From contig ONOL01000013.1 of assembly GCA_900319465.1 (NCBI GenBank), positions 1 to 58,472 of the forward strand: a stretch of 58,472 bases of DNA, read 5' to 3'. This DNA comes from an uncultured Eubacteriales bacterium. GTDB taxonomy: Bacteria > Bacillota > Clostridia > Oscillospirales > Oscillospiraceae. Below the pieces are notes generated by a model. The model was not told the origin of the DNA. It made no database searches and saw nothing but the letters and a program-made list of their open reading frames with translations. Made by a program: the position numbers and the translations under genes. The first letter of the stretch is position 1. The number at the start of each line of letters is the position of its first letter. Shown piece after piece: positions 58,291 through 58,472 of this stretch.

Positions 58291-58472
58291 TACTCAGCCT
58301 CCGTTTCCCGGATTCGGTTGTCGATGATCTCAGATGCGATGCAGATGCCGTCTTCCCGGACGATCTGCACCAACTCATACTGAACGCCGTCCTTGTCGAT
58401 GTCGGCGGCAATGATGGAATGCCAACGCTTTTTGGCCTGCGTTTCCTGGTCGAAAGCTTCAATGCTGTTGCT
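58290..58472 (-). CDS. C-terminus of a phage tail protein (partial)
   Basis: The last 60 residues of a frame entering from the right edge (SNSIEAFDQETQAKKRWHSI ... DNRIRETEAE, then TAA overlapping the next ATG). A charged mixed alpha/beta end; identity cannot be told, but position suggests a tail or host-recognition protein. Confidence 0.6.
   Translation of the reverse strand, partial: SNSIEAFDQETQAKKRWHSIIAADIDKDGVQYELVQIVREDGICIASEIIDNRIRETEAE

Larger units (their letters stand above)
55610..58472 (-). mobile_element. Prophage edge: tail, lysis and holin genes
   Basis: Six same-strand frames in phage late-gene order: a tail-protein C-terminus, a tail-fibre-like protein, a Ser/Gly/Gln-rich structural protein, an endolysin, a small membrane protein and a holin. 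The element continues beyond the right edge. Chromosomal plsC begins 110 bp after the holin stop, so an attachment site may lie at 55500-55610, where an inverted repeat (CCGGAGAA...TTCTCCGG, 55552-55594) is seen; no integrase is in the window. Confidence 0.75.

Overview
The window is 58.5 kb of GC-rich (roughly 60-65%), gene-dense bacterial chromosome. Strong AGGAGG-type ribosome sites, sigma-A promoters of the TTGACA-17-TATAAT type, many ATGA stop/start overlaps, two small spore-coat genes, a class B sortase and VanY peptidases point to a spore-forming Clostridia bacterium. The gene set resembles gut Oscillospiraceae (Flavonifractor/Oscillibacter-like); that family placement is inference. I saw no rRNA, tRNA or CRISPR array.

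Layout. 1-2.1 kb: start of a secreted protein, a spore-coat pair, a small membrane protein and a DUF4342 protein. 2.2-4.5 kb: endonuclease III and an M32 carboxypeptidase. 4.6-11.6 kb: the most unusual block. A minus-strand operon (AMP-forming acyl ligase, stand-alone ACP, acyl-ACP thioesterase) is divergent from a plus-strand series encoding a homologue of polyunsaturated fatty acid double-bond isomerase, a CrtI/RetSat-like FAD oxidoreductase and a flavin/2Fe-2S reductase. Together they read as a dedicated fatty-acyl activation, isomerisation and reduction module. 11.9-18.7 kb: a guanylate-kinase-like protein lacking the P-loop lysine, an SDR, a VUT/YhhQ transporter, a PRTase, an HtrA protease, and a FliB-type methylase coupled to a TrmH-family methyltransferase. 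18.8-22.4 kb: a moaC-MOSC-larB-larE-larC operon (molybdopterin plus nickel-pincer cofactor) without larA. 22.5-27.9 kb: ACT/DUF711 pair, DUF3810 protein, two VanY paralogues, MntP. 28-31.8 kb: DUF512 radical SAM-Nudix-der-plsY operon.

32-40.2 kb is housekeeping: yceD-rpmF, a pseudouridine synthase, an HD hydrolase, an ABC-F protein with an altered second ATP site, a GtrA protein behind a palindromic operator, a RodA-type SEDS protein with a 27-bp in-frame duplication, tsaE-tsaB and upp. 40.5-43.8 kb is a srtB-DUF1015-cyuA-like operon, and 44-47.9 kb a GH2-GH36 glycosidase operon. 48.2-53.8 kb holds an EF-G-2-like GTPase, an SGNH-like surface protein, pyrimidine-nucleoside phosphorylase and an orphan MazF. 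54-55.5 kb holds a frameshifted SDR (EF-P 5-aminopentanone reductase type) and a PlsC acyltransferase. 55.6 kb to the right end is the lysis/tail end of a prophage running off the window.

A 135-bp element occurs twice in the same orientation (11.8 and 40.4 kb) with a conserved stem in which one copy has a compensatory wobble pair. Functions are read from motifs and remembered family sequences; no database search was run.
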